Shown here one piece after another: positions 1 to 7,731 of a DNA stretch of 15,571 nucleotides. The stretch's first letter is position 1. Every line of letters starts with the position of its first letter. This DNA comes from Pavlovales sp. CCMP2436 (Eukaryota > Haptophyta > Pavlovophyceae > Pavlovales), in NCBI GenBank assembly GCA_026770615.1, contig MU632019.1, positions 5,196 to 20,766 on the forward strand. Direction: 5' to 3'. The notes under the pieces are model-generated. The model did no database searches. It saw nothing but the letters and a program-made list of their open reading frames with translations, and was not told the origin of the DNA. The translations under genes and the position numbers were made by a program.

Positions 1-299
1 CCCCCCCCCCCCCCCCGTGCACTTGCGCCGTGTACGGATACGCCATTTGAACAAGTTTTTAAAATATGCATCTGGACTCATTATGATGATCCGCGCGTTG
101 AGGTCCCGCAAAGCCGTGTCAGAGGCAGCGCTTGCGACGCGTGTGGCATGCACGTGTGCGGCGCCCACCGCGTCAACCGTCCTCGCGTCTCCGTCTCTGG
201 TTTGTGTGGTTATGTGGGCTGGGCTCAAGTTAAAAAAATTGAAGTAGATGATCTCGGACGCCGGAACGGGTACACGCAGGCGTCGAGCGAGCTCGCGCT

Positions 300-640
300 G
301 AGCAGCGCGGCGTGAGCGTCGTCCGTACAGGGCAGTTCCGGCTTGTGATGAACGAGATCCGAGCAGACGTGCGCGACGTTGCACGCACGCCGCCGACGCA
401 TGGCCGCCTCTCCGCGAGCCGCGATCGACGGGTGGCGAGCGCGGGGACGGTCACGCTAGAACGGACGGCCTACGCAGCGTGTCATGAGCGTCGCCCGTAT
501 GGGGCAGGTCCGCCTCGTGATCGACGAGGTCCGAGCTGTGCACGACGTCGCAAGCCATCTGGCGAGCCGCTGCCGCCTCTCCGCGCCGCCGCGGCCGACG
601 GGCGGCGAGCAAGAGGCTTGTCACTTATGGGCTAAGGACG
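300..640. repeat. Diverged two-copy tandem duplication, period about 170 bp
   Basis: A block starting near 313 (TGAGCGTCGTCCGTA) recurs near 483 (TGAGCGTCGCCCGTA). The two copies stay alignable for about 130 bases, through GCCGCCTCTCCGCG and a shared GACGGG.GGCGAGC. They give similar short conceptual peptides, but both strands are open in several frames, as expected of GC-rich repeats. I regard it as non-coding duplicated DNA. The window itself opens with a 16-base C run (1-16), which could be a contig-end artefact. Confidence 0.6.
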
Positions 641-774
641 TGCACACACTTCGCAGAGCGAGGCGAGCGAAGATCGGGAAACAAAAAAGATGCATACGCG
701 CGTTTCGCACGATATCTTAAACAAGCCATCGCGCGCGGGCGGGCATCGCCGCCAGCCCGAGTACGAGCTTTGTA

Positions 775-818
775 TAAAACGCGACCACGGACCCGCTAAA
801 ACGCGACCACGGACCCGC
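775..818. repeat. Perfect 22-bp tandem pair beside a TATA-like box
   Basis: Two identical 22-base units, each beginning TAAAACGCGACCACGG, lie head to tail at 775-796 and 797-818. The first overlaps a TATAAA hexamer at 773-778. They sit about 350-390 bases upstream of the first LRR exon. A promoter role is possible but inferred from position only; recent unequal duplication explains the pair equally well. Confidence 0.65.
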
Positions 819-1163
819 ACTGTGATTCAGTCAACCCATGGCAAAATCGTTTTTAAAATGTATTCTAATTTGTGAACAAAGGCAACCTCTAATCGGTTCG
901 AAACACACTTGACAGTTCAGCGCCTCGCCTCGGGGAAGACGAGAGGCAGGCGCGCAACGCGCCTCCGCTGCGTTGCCTCCATCTCACCTGCCGGCAGAAG
1001 CACGCCTCCGACTCCCCTGATCCGACCTCGGGCAATCTTGTGACTAGGAAATTATCTTGAAAAATTCCGGCGCAATATCTGTTACCGATCCTGGTACCGC
1101 CTCCACCGCCGCCTCCACCGCCGCCTCCACCGCCGCCCGAGCCGGGCGCTGCTTGGTGGTTCG
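819..1163 (+). other. Upstream region of the LRR gene, no clear gene
   Basis: This stretch contains a small perfect hairpin (GGCGCG-CAA-CGCGCC near 950-964) and three 12-base CCTCCACCGCCG units at 1100-1135. In one frame those units encode a proline run leading into WWFDASGHALVF, which is out of frame with the LRR exon. That frame could be a shadow or the mark of an N-terminal frameshift. The reading frame of the LRR gene is open back to 1044 without an ATG, so an upstream exon cannot be excluded. Confidence 0.4.
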
Positions 1164-2728
1164 ATGCGTCGGGCCACGCTCTGGTGTTCGACCTACCGCG
1201 AGGAGTGCACCAAGCTGCTCGTCACGCCGAACCGCAAGGTGCTCGAGTGCGTGGAGCAGAGCGAGGATGCGGACGTCTCAATTCGAGTCGCTGGCCGCGC
1301 CGACGGGCCTGCGATGAACGCGCTGGACGTCACCGCGCTCGCGCTCACGTTGCGCGCCTATCCGCTCGTGCACAGCCTGACACTAACGCACCACACATTT
1401 GGCGACGGCGCGACCGACGCGCTGCAGGAACTGCTGTATTCCGACTCGGTAAGACTCATGTAATAGCTCGGAGCAGGGGTGGCGGTATCCGTGTGCTCTG
1501 CAAAGGTCCCTTTCTCCACTGCTTGCTGCCCACTGCTTGCTGCCCACTGCTTGCTGCCCACTGCTTGCTGCCCACTGCTTGCTGCCCACTGCTTGCTGCC
1601 CACTGCGTGCTGCCCACTGCTTGCTGCCCACTGCGTGCTGCCCACTGCTTGCTGCCCACTGCTTGCTGCCCACTGCTTGCTGCCCACTGCTTGCTGCCCA
1701 CTGCTTGCTGCCCACTGCTTGCTGCCCACTGCCTCCACTGCCTGCCTTCTCTGACTGTCCCCCGCCAACTGCCAGACACTCGCCATGCTCGAGTTGCGCT
1801 ACTCCGACATCGGCCCGAGCGGCTGCGCAAAGATCTGCGGCGCGCTGGCGGAGAACTCGTCGCTGAGGGTGCTCGACCTCTCCGGCAACCCGATCGGCTT
1901 CGAGGGCGGCTTCTGCGCCGCCGAGATGCTGCAGACCAACGAATCGCTGGTGTCTCTTGCGCTCGACGACACGGATGTTGAGACTCAAGCCGTTACAGCC
2001 CTCGCCACTGCGCTGCGGGAGAACCAGACGCTGACCGCCTTCTCACTCTCCAACCCGCGGCTCTTCTCACTAGGCGACGAGACCACGGTCCACTTCGCCA
2101 CGATGCTCGGGGTGAACACGACGCTGCAGTCGCTCGACATCTCCAAGCACGGTGTGTGGTGTGTGTGTGTGTGTGGTGTGCGTGGTGTGTGTGTGGGGGG
2201 GGGGGGGGTTGCTCCAGCCAAGGGAATCTCACAGTTTTTCTTTTTCTTTTTATTCTTCTAGGGATCTCGGAGCACGGTCTAAGGCAGGTCGTCACCGCCC
2301 TCCTCGCGCCGCGCGAGACGCCGAGCGCGCTGCGCGGGCTCTCGCTGCGCTGCAACAAGCTGGGCGACGAGAGCGCTCCGCTCCTGGCGGCGCTGATCGC
2401 GCAAAGCGAGCTCGAGATTTTAAACCTCTCGAGCTGCGCGATAAAGGACGAGGGTGCGATTGCCATCTCACGCGCGCTCATGCAGCGCGGCGCGAGCATG
2501 GCGCAGCTCGACCTCTCGCACAACTCGATCCGCGCGCCGGGGATGAAAGCGCTAGCGGAGGTCCTCGCGGCCGGCGCGCCCCTCCACGCGCTCAGCCTGT
2601 GGGGCAATATTATGGACGGGCGCGCTGCAAGCGCCTTTGCGAGTGCACTCCAGATCTCGGCCGTCGAGACCGACTTTGTCGTCTACCAGCCCGACGAGGG
2701 GCGCTACACCATCGCGCGTGCAAACTAG
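1164..2728 (+). CDS. Leucine-rich-repeat protein, LRRC34/LRRC74-like (3 exons)
   Basis: Three exons join in phase: 1164-1448 (donor GTAAGA), 1776-2151 (acceptor after a pyrimidine-rich CCAACTGCCAG, donor GTGTGT) and 2262-2728 (acceptor TATTCTTCTAG), giving 375 residues and a TAG stop. After a short head with YREECTKLLVTPN come about ten ~28-residue repeats of the ribonuclease-inhibitor type, with cores such as LRVLDLSGNPIG, LEILNLSSCAIKDEG and MAQLDLSHNSI. The last repeat, LHALSLWGN, is followed by TDFVVYQPDEGRYTIA, a tail layout I associate with LRRC34-type proteins. Such proteins are horseshoe-shaped protein-binding scaffolds with no enzymatic activity. I see no signal peptide or membrane segment, so it should be cytosolic or nuclear. 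The start is the least certain part: ATG 1164 leaves only ten residues before the conserved-looking head. A poly(A)-like AATAAATAAA lies at 2971. Confidence 0.85.
1517..1726. repeat. 14-bp minisatellite inside LRR intron 1
   Basis: Fifteen consecutive units of CACTGCTTGCTGCC run from 1517 to 1726, with a partial unit after. Only the units starting at 1601 and 1629 differ clearly (GCGTGC for GCTTGC). The array makes up about two thirds of the 327-base intron (1449-1775). It is open in several frames on both strands because the unit carries no stop, but exon phase shows it is spliced out. The near identity of units implies recent expansion or homogenisation. Confidence 0.95.
2152..2261 (+). other. 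LRR intron 2 with GT microsatellite, G run and polypyrimidine tract
   Basis: The intron begins at the GT of GTGTGTGG, runs through an impure GT repeat into a run of about fourteen G (2196-2209), and ends in a T-rich tract and TTCTAG. It splits a glycine codon (phase 1), and both flanking exons encode clean LRR consensus. The G run is a likely spot for sequencing length errors, but it does not affect the coding frame. Confidence 0.85.
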
Positions 2729-3276
2729 CGAGCGGGCCGCCATATGAGCCTGCCGTGTGCGCCCGCGTGGCATGCTGCCTTGCTCTCGAGCTGCTACTTG
2801 CCGGCCGACACCGGCGAGTGCACGGGTCTCGCCCTCTGGCCTCAGCCGCTGGCAATGGCCCAAGTAGGGAGGCGAAAAAGAAATATTATTAAAATAAGGA
2901 CCTGGCCTAGCGCTGCCATGGGGCTTGTTCTCCGCCCATCCGACGTGCAGTGTTTCTAAGATATAGGCTTAATAAATAAATACAATCACGTTTTCTACGA
3001 TGTACGATTTACGATTGGGGGGGGGCGAGGGAGGGAGGGGTTGCTCCGCAGGCGAGCGCCGCAATTTTTTTTATAAATATATCTTGCCAGGATCCCTGCT
3101 TTGTCAAGACAAAAATAGCGGAGAGGCTCTACATCAACACGTGATGTGTGTTATCCTATTTATATTAATTTTAAAAGTGCCGACTTTTTTGTCGCAAGCG
3201 AAAACACCCCCATTTGCAAGCAAAAACGCCCCCAGCGGGGCACTTGCGGCGGGCAGTGTAACATAGTTAAATTGTT
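2729..3276. other. Intergenic region downstream of the LRR gene
   Basis: No gene is supported here. It holds the LRR gene's likely 3' UTR with AATAAATAAA at 2971, a G-rich tract at 3017-3042, and a short tandem pair in which GCAAGCGAAAACACCCCCA (from 3194) is followed 23 bases later by GCAAGCAAAAACGCCCCCA. The string GGGGTTGCTCC occurs both here and in LRR intron 2, too short to interpret. Confidence 0.5.
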
Positions 3277-3312
3277 GGCTGACCCCACGCTAAAGGGGGG
3301 TTGGGATGCAGA

Positions 3313-3621
3313 TAACCTTTTCCTTCTCATGACGGGCTGGGATTCAGCGCATCGCGCTTGGACCATCCCATCGGGTGCTTATGGCGAGGCCATAGCCGGA
3401 AGAATAAGCTGATCCGACCACTTCTTGGCCACCTGCCACGCACGACGGTCGTCGCCGACGCACACGACGACTGGTCTCACGACGACGATGACAAGCGAAC
3501 GACGACCAACGATTTGCCCGATCAGTTTATTCTCGCGGCTATGGCCTCGCCACGAGCACCCGGTGGTATGGTCCGAGCGCGAGCGCCCCACGAGTTGACC
3601 AGCATGCGAAGGAAAAGGTTA
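3313..3621. repeat. Foldback: 102-bp imperfect inverted repeat arms, 105-bp spacer
   Basis: Arms at 3313-3414 and 3520-3621 are collinear reverse complements without gaps. The inner 54 bases (3361-3414 against 3520-3573) match at 47 of 54 positions and include TGGCGAGGCCATAGCCG on the left arm. The outer part shares TAACCTTTTCCTTC and further patches. Transcribed or single-stranded, this would form a stable stem-loop. It lies just inside the left end of the candidate transposon, so it may be an internal foldback of that element or a second, nested insertion. Confidence 0.8.
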
Positions 3622-3681
3622 AGCATCGAGCGATTTTGAGGAGCTCAACTTTCAAAATACATAGTGACGTCCATCGTGAAA

Positions 3682-4389
3682 ATGCAATTTCACCCGTCGA
3701 TGTGGTGCGCGTCGGCTTTGGCTTCGCTGCTCCTCCTCTTTGGGTCCATTCTCGATAGCTCGCGCACGGAGGGCGCAGCACCCGTGCTCCACCCAGGCCG
3801 CCGTGTTTTGTCAGCGCAGCCGGAGCCGATCCATCGGCCTGCAAAGCATCCCTCGCAGTGCTGGGAGGTCGTGGCGCGCGTCGAGAGACAGCTGACGGGG
3901 AAATCATCCGGGTGGACGTCAGAGGCAAGACTGCTCATGGCGGCGACCAAAGACGCTGTGCTCGAGAGGCGCGCGGAGTTCTTCGACGAGTACGTGCACA
4001 CGCCGCAGGTGGCGCTGGAGCCAAAGCGGAGAACGGCGGTGGTCTCGGCGCCGGCAGCGCAGCGGGCTCGGCGCAACTCGGCTCCGACCACGTTCAGCCT
4101 CAACGAGGGACGCCGTGAACCGCCGCCGGGCGGGGGACGAGCCGGGCCAGGCCGCGGCCACACCTTCGAGCACACACCACACGCCCCAGTCGAGTCGCCG
4201 CTGCTTCCCCCTCCAGGCGCGCTTGTGGCCAACTGGCTGACGCAGCACACGCTCCGGAAGCAGTGGGAGACGCCGCGCTCATCTGAGCGACGACGTGCAG
4301 GTCGACGCTCAGCGCGTGAAGGAGCTCTGCATTGGAAGGCAGCTCGCGTGAGTCAGGGCGCGTCAGGACTGAGACACGCGCGCGCATGA
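3682..4389 (+). CDS. Secreted-protein-like ORF of unknown function
   Basis: From ATG 3682 the frame stays open for about 235 residues. The first 25-30 residues form a textbook signal peptide (MWCASALASLLLLFGSI after a short polar start; ATG 3700 is an alternative start). Residues to about 109 look protein-like, with a helical WTSEARLLMAATKDAVLERR segment. Beyond HTPQ the composition drifts to Arg/Pro/Gly-rich, suggesting an intron or a decayed end. CAG|GTGGCG at 4008 is a possible donor and CCCCCTCCAG|GC at 4216 a strong acceptor, but joining these two in phase meets an early stop, so I did not adopt the splice. I do not recognise the family. Its position inside the candidate transposon raises the possibility of captured cargo. 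Confidence 0.45.
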   Translation: MQFHPSMWCASALASLLLLFGSILDSSRTEGAAPVLHPGRRVLSAQPEPIHRPAKHPSQCWEVVARVERQLTGKSSGWTSEARLLMAATKDAVLERRAEFFDEYVHTPQVALEPKRRTAVVSAPAAQRARRNSAPTTFSLNEGRREPPPGGGRAGPGRGHTFEHTPHAPVESPLLPPPGALVANWLTQHTLRKQWETPRSSERRRAGRRSAREGALHWKAARVSQGASGLRHARA

Positions 4390-4527
4390 CGGTGACGTCA
4401 ACGGTGTAAGCCAAATTGAATTAAAGTAGGCACCGAATTTCAAATTTTCGCTTCGCTGGGGGAGGACCCCCAGGCACCCCCTCTGCAAGTGACTGCCAGC
4501 AGACCCCCCTTTAGCGTGGGGTCAGCC

Positions 4528-4944
4528 TGTTCTTCGATCTGAAAACAAAAATATAAAGATTTCTAAGAACCCTTGCCGACGTGCGCCACGGAGACTCTGA
4601 CCGGTGTGTGCGACAGGGGCACATAACATTAAGATTTATTATATTAATGAAGGGGGGTTCCGGCTAGCGGTATTCTTTTATTATATTTCTGAGAGGGATT
4701 CAAGCTGGCGTTGTTTTATTATAATAACACTATCAGAAATATATAACGCAGCGCATATAAAACTACACATTGTACGTATCATACTAATCTTGCATATAGT
4801 TACAACACAACATGTACAAAAGGATAACAGATCAGACACGCGGTCGCTGAGCAGGATCACTCACACTGAGCTCGGCCGGACGCATCGAGACTCAGAGTCA
4901 GTCAAGACAACGACACGGCCTCGTCACTTCTCGGCCTAAACTCG
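4528..4944. other. AT-rich intergenic stretch
   Basis: No supported gene. There is a weak internal duplication around 4655-4715 (GGCTAGCGGTATTCTTTTATTATA against AGCTGGCGTTGTTTTATTATA, imperfect) and a small inverted pair, ATATTTCTGA and TCAGAAATAT. An open frame across 4604-4939 encodes isoleucine/tyrosine-rich low-complexity sequence and I treat it as chance. Confidence 0.4.
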
Positions 4945-5022
4945 CTACAAGTTCAGGGCGACTTTGGATGCGCTGGGGACGAGCGGCCAGCCTTGGGCCT
5001 CGGCGTTGCTGCGAAGCATGTG
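4945..5022 (-). other. Short protein-like reading frame, possible extra 3' exon
   Basis: In the same minus-strand frame as the ORF at 5140-5601, beyond three TGA stops, lies a short open stretch ending in TAG at 4945. Its last 20 codons read naturally (NAEAQGWPLVPSASKVALNL). A CGCAG acceptor-like site lies just before it (exon from 5008). I found no donor of the right phase in the upstream ORF, so either the splice uses a site I cannot identify or this is coincidence. Confidence 0.25.
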
Positions 5023-5139
5023 TCAGGCCTCGAGCGTGGGGTCCATCAAGTGCGGAGCCCAAGAAGCTGTACTCGTCGTGCTGCATCGCAGGACCGGATT
5101 CTCAGCTCGGCTCGCTCAGCTCGTCCTGAATCTCGCGTG

Positions 5140-5601
5140 TCAATCAGAATTGCCGTCGAGCAGGAATGCCGTGTGCCGGTCGTCAAGTGCGCCAAAGAGC
5201 GCCTTGACAGGCGTAGCGTAAATCGACGACTTGAGGCTGATCTTGCAAGCGTCGATTGTCGGGTAGATGTACGAGATCACCGCGGCCGAGGCATGTCCCG
5301 CTGAGATGCTATCGATCGCAACGCGCATCAGCGAGAGCACGAGTTCCTCCGCGAGCTCTGAGGGTAGGCTCCTGGATAGCCCGACCAGGAAGCGCGCGAG
5401 CTCCGCCGTGTGCTCGACGCGGAAGAGGGCGCGCGACAGGTGGTCGCCGACGAGCAGCTCGCCGAGTCCTTCTTCAAATGCCACCACGGACGCGACCAGG
5501 TGTGCGTGCTGCGCGCGGTCCTTGCTGTCGACCTCAACGTCCTCCATCGCGTCGGCGGCAGACTGCCACACATAGTGCGGGGCGGTGACAGGCGGCCACA
5601 T
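5140..5601 (-). CDS. Helical protein of unknown function, probable 3' exon
   Basis: The minus frame ending in TGA at 5140 encodes 153 residues from ATG 5601, balanced in composition and rich in amphipathic helix patterns (LVASVVAFEEGLGELLV, ELARFLVGLSRSLPSELAEE). The plus-strand frames opposite are Arg-rich shadows. I recognise no domain; an alpha-solenoid or scaffold protein fragment is plausible. The same frame is open upstream to about 5792 with no ATG, giving HHLAALFRRFPPIFKLTF, so the gene may have upstream exons or this may be only its end. CACACACAG about 20 bases upstream of the ATG codon is a possible acceptor behind a pyrimidine-rich tract. It points away from the FN2-like gene at 5719, so the two are divergent and may overlap at their 5' ends. 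Confidence 0.6.
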   Translation of the reverse strand: MWPPVTAPHYVWQSAADAMEDVEVDSKDRAQHAHLVASVVAFEEGLGELLVGDHLSRALFRVEHTAELARFLVGLSRSLPSELAEELVLSLMRVAIDSISAGHASAAVISYIYPTIDACKISLKSSIYATPVKALFGALDDRHTAFLLDGNSD

Positions 5602-5718
5602 GCTGGGCGCCCGCTCGCGCGGCTGTGTGTGGCACGAAGCACTTGAGCGCGAGTCGCGCCAGCCGCCAAAAGTGAGTTTGAAAATCGGCGGGAAGCGACG
5701 GAAGAGCGCGGCAAGGTG

Positions 5719-6999
5719 ATGCCCGACTGCCGGCGGAGCACATCTACCGGCCTCGCTTGTCAGCCCACCGCGGTCGTCCAGGGGACTGACTCAACGTGGC
5801 GGCTCAGCGATCACAGCTGGGAGGGGCCGCGCACGTTCGCCGCGTGCGACCTGCGCTTGACGGCAAGCACCGAAGACCGACGGCCGATGTGTGTCACGGC
5901 CCTGTCCGGGGCGTGGGAGGACGGCTGGGACTACTGCGAGGCCGGCTGCACGCCGGCGTGCCAGCGGGTGACAACGTCCGGCGCGCGCTGCCTGGCGGAA
6001 TGGACGTATGCCGGCAAAGTCCGAGCGATTGGCTGCACAACACACGACGCGCTATCAAGCTGGTGCGCGACCAATTCGACCACTGACTATCGCAAGGGAT
6101 GGGGCTACTGCGCAAGCGGCTGCTTTGAGCATGCGCGCCCCACACCGGGTCTCCCACCGCTGCCGCCGAGCCAACAGCTTGACTGCCAGCGCCTCACCTC
6201 CACGCGCGAGCGATGCCTGGAAAGCTGGCAGCACAAGGGCGCGAGCTTCAGGCAGTGCACCACCGCCTTCTCCTCGTTAAGCTCGCCCTGGTGTAAGACG
6301 GCAGACGCGCCCGTGGAGCCCGGCGAGGACGAGAGCTTCAACTCGGCTTGGGGCTGGTGCAAGCCAGGCTGCGCGGAGGCACCGCCAAAGCAGCCTTGCC
6401 CATGCATGACGCGCTTCGTAAAGCCGTGCTTGGAGCAGTGGACCTATGCAAACTACAGGCACTACGGGTGCACCACCGAGGATGCGGGTGGCTTCGAGTG
6501 GTGCGCGCTCACGCCGACGCCGCTGGCTCGTGGGAGCCTGCAGCAGGGTCTCGACTGGGACTACTGCCCCCCGGGCTGCGCCGCCCCTCCCTCCTTGGCC
6601 CAGTTGAGATTCTCGCCGCCGCCTCCGCAGCCCCCGATGGATACTTTGCTCTTCTCGCCGCACCCGGACTCGCCCCACCCGGAACCGAGTCCACCGGCTG
6701 GACGCGCGAGTGCAGCCCCGGGCCCCTTGGCGCGCGCGCCGCCGCTGCTCAGCGTGCTGCTCTTGGTGTCGTGCGCTACCTTTGTCCTCCTCCTCGTCGT
6801 GTTCGTGCGCAACCTTCGGGGCTCGACTTGGCACGCCCCGAGCGACTCCACGCTACTCGTCCCGCAAGATGCGGCATCGAGCGACGACGCCGGCTTCGCG
6901 CAGAGTCGGCCTAGCTGGGCAGCCCTCGCCCCAACTTGCCGACGAGGCCGCGCTTGGCAATCAAACTCAGTCAAGGCAGCGCGGGGCCAGCACGGCTGA
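5719..6999 (+). CDS. Type I membrane protein with four FN2-like cysteine modules
   Basis: This ORF has 426 residues from ATG 5719. Four modules repeat the spacing C-x9-C-x13-14-C-x9-14-C-x14-21-C-x3-C: residues 4-77, 81-135, 156-218 and 227-287. Module 2 shows the fibronectin type II signature best: CLAEW.YAG....GCTT, then WCAT, then WGYC. Modules 1, 3 and 4 keep WCxT or MCVT, the W(G/D)(Y/W)C end and the closing xxGC. FN2 units are small disulfide-bonded kringle-fold domains that in animals bind collagen or glycans. A proline-rich stalk (about 290-342) leads to one transmembrane helix (LLSVLLLVSCATFVLLLVVF, 343-362), a basic stop-transfer stretch (VRNLRG) and a ~55-residue tail. So the modules should face outside. 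No signal peptide follows the ATG and module 1 begins almost at once, so an upstream exon carrying the signal peptide is likely; the frame is open without ATG back to 5647. Confidence 0.8.
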   Translation: MPDCRRSTSTGLACQPTAVVQGTDSTWRLSDHSWEGPRTFAACDLRLTASTEDRRPMCVTALSGAWEDGWDYCEAGCTPACQRVTTSGARCLAEWTYAGKVRAIGCTTHDALSSWCATNSTTDYRKGWGYCASGCFEHARPTPGLPPLPPSQQLDCQRLTSTRERCLESWQHKGASFRQCTTAFSSLSSPWCKTADAPVEPGEDESFNSAWGWCKPGCAEAPPKQPCPCMTRFVKPCLEQWTYANYRHYGCTTEDAGGFEWCALTPTPLARGSLQQGLDWDYCPPGCAAPPSLAQLRFSPPPPQPPMDTLLFSPHPDSPHPEPSPPAGRASAAPGPLARAPPLLSVLLLVSCATFVLLLVVFVRNLRGSTWHAPSDSTLLVPQDAASSDDAGFAQSRPSWAALAPTCRRGRAWQSNSVKAARGQHG

Positions 7000-7731
7000 G
7001 CCAGCACCAGCACTAGCGGAACATGAAGACCGTGTCGTGTCGGGCCGGTCCCGCGCCACCTCGCCGACGTAGAGATATAACTCAAAATTTCTATAATAAT
7101 CGATAATATAACATGCTCCGTACGACATTTATAATAATTATTAACATTCGCAAAACATTAGTGAATATATTCGAGTTGCGTGTCCCAATCGTGCTCGCCC
7201 GCTGGTCTACGAGGGTGCAGTCGTGCAGAGCGCCTACGCGGCGGCGCAATGTCGGAGACGACGAGGACGACGGCCATCTTGCACGCAAGCAGCTCCGGCC
7301 GGCACTCTGAGCAACGTGTCTGCATTGTCTTGGCTTCTGGGTCATTTGCAATAGTTAATACGGATCGAAATCCGATACGGATAACTAGTAGTGGCCAGTA
7401 GTAGTCCGAGTCGTACAAAGTACGAACAAATCCGAAGTGAAAATCCTCCGTAAACCGTAGCAACTCACGAACCGGGTTGGGCACACAGGATTGTGAGCTG
7501 CAGATTCGAGAATGGGGCGGCCAGCGCCCTATTCAAAAATATCTCCCCACGCTAGTATATAACTAACTAATTCGCTCGCGCACGTTGGTGTCCCCGCGTT
7601 GCGCAACGACGTCCGCGCTTTTGTTTGCGCTTCACGTCTTCCGACAAGGGCCATGCCCTGGAGCAACAGAGGTCCGAGTGGTGCACAATGGCACACTGCA
7701 TAATAATCCTCACGGCTCACCGCCGCGCCGC
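7000..7731. other. Intergenic region between the FN2-like and glutaredoxin genes
   Basis: An AT-rich stretch (7075-7170) and moderately GC-rich DNA with no recognisable gene. A minus-strand frame at 7158-7484 (108 residues, begins MPNPVRELLRFTEDF) has a plausible first half but an Arg/Pro-rich second half; I give it about 0.2 as a real gene. The short string TCGAAATCCGA at 7366 recurs at 10374, perhaps a remnant of a dispersed repeat. Confidence 0.4.

Larger units (their letters stand above)
3277..4527. mobile_element. Candidate DNA transposon with 25-bp terminal inverted repeats
   Basis: The 25 bases at 3277-3301 (GGCTGACCCCACGC then TAAAGGGGGGT) are the exact reverse complement of 4503-4527. 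Directly outside each end is the tetramer TGTT (3273-3276 and 4528-4531), consistent with a 4-bp target-site duplication. The interior is 1.2 kb and contains a large foldback (3313-3621) and one ORF (3682-4389) that does not resemble any transposase I know. It would therefore be a non-autonomous element, possibly carrying a captured gene. A four-base duplication can arise by chance; the 25-bp perfect match is the stronger evidence. Confidence 0.6.

Noticed and set aside
1..16. Run of sixteen C at the window start as a telomere-like feature
   Set aside because: It is a homopolymer without a repeat unit, most likely a low-complexity or contig-end effect.
1044..1260. Polyproline frame (WWFDASGHALVF) as the true N-terminus of the LRR protein
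   Set aside because: It is one base out of frame with the exon and would need a frameshift near 1195. ATG 1164 gives a consistent, if short, N-terminus, so I kept that and noted the alternative.
1358..1988. Long open frames on both strands through the LRR intron 1 minisatellite
   Set aside because: The 14-base unit lacks stops in most frames, and exon phase plus LRR consensus on both sides show the array is intronic.
3690..4250. 186-residue minus-strand ORF opposite the secreted-protein-like ORF
   Set aside because: Ser/Arg/Gly/Cys-rich composition typical of an antisense shadow. The plus strand has a proper signal peptide and balanced residues.
4604..4939. 111-residue plus-strand ORF
   Set aside because: Ile/Tyr/Phe-rich low-complexity translation of AT-rich DNA with a short internal duplication; nothing supports coding.
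4945..5142. TGA read as tryptophan on the host side (several in-frame TGA codons before a TAG)
   Set aside because: The FN2-like, glutaredoxin-like and TIR-like genes all end in TGA, so the nuclear code uses TGA as stop. The intervening codons also look non-coding.
7158..7484. 108-residue minus-strand ORF
   Set aside because: Its second half is Arg/Pro-rich shadow-like sequence, no domain is recognisable and no supporting start context is visible.
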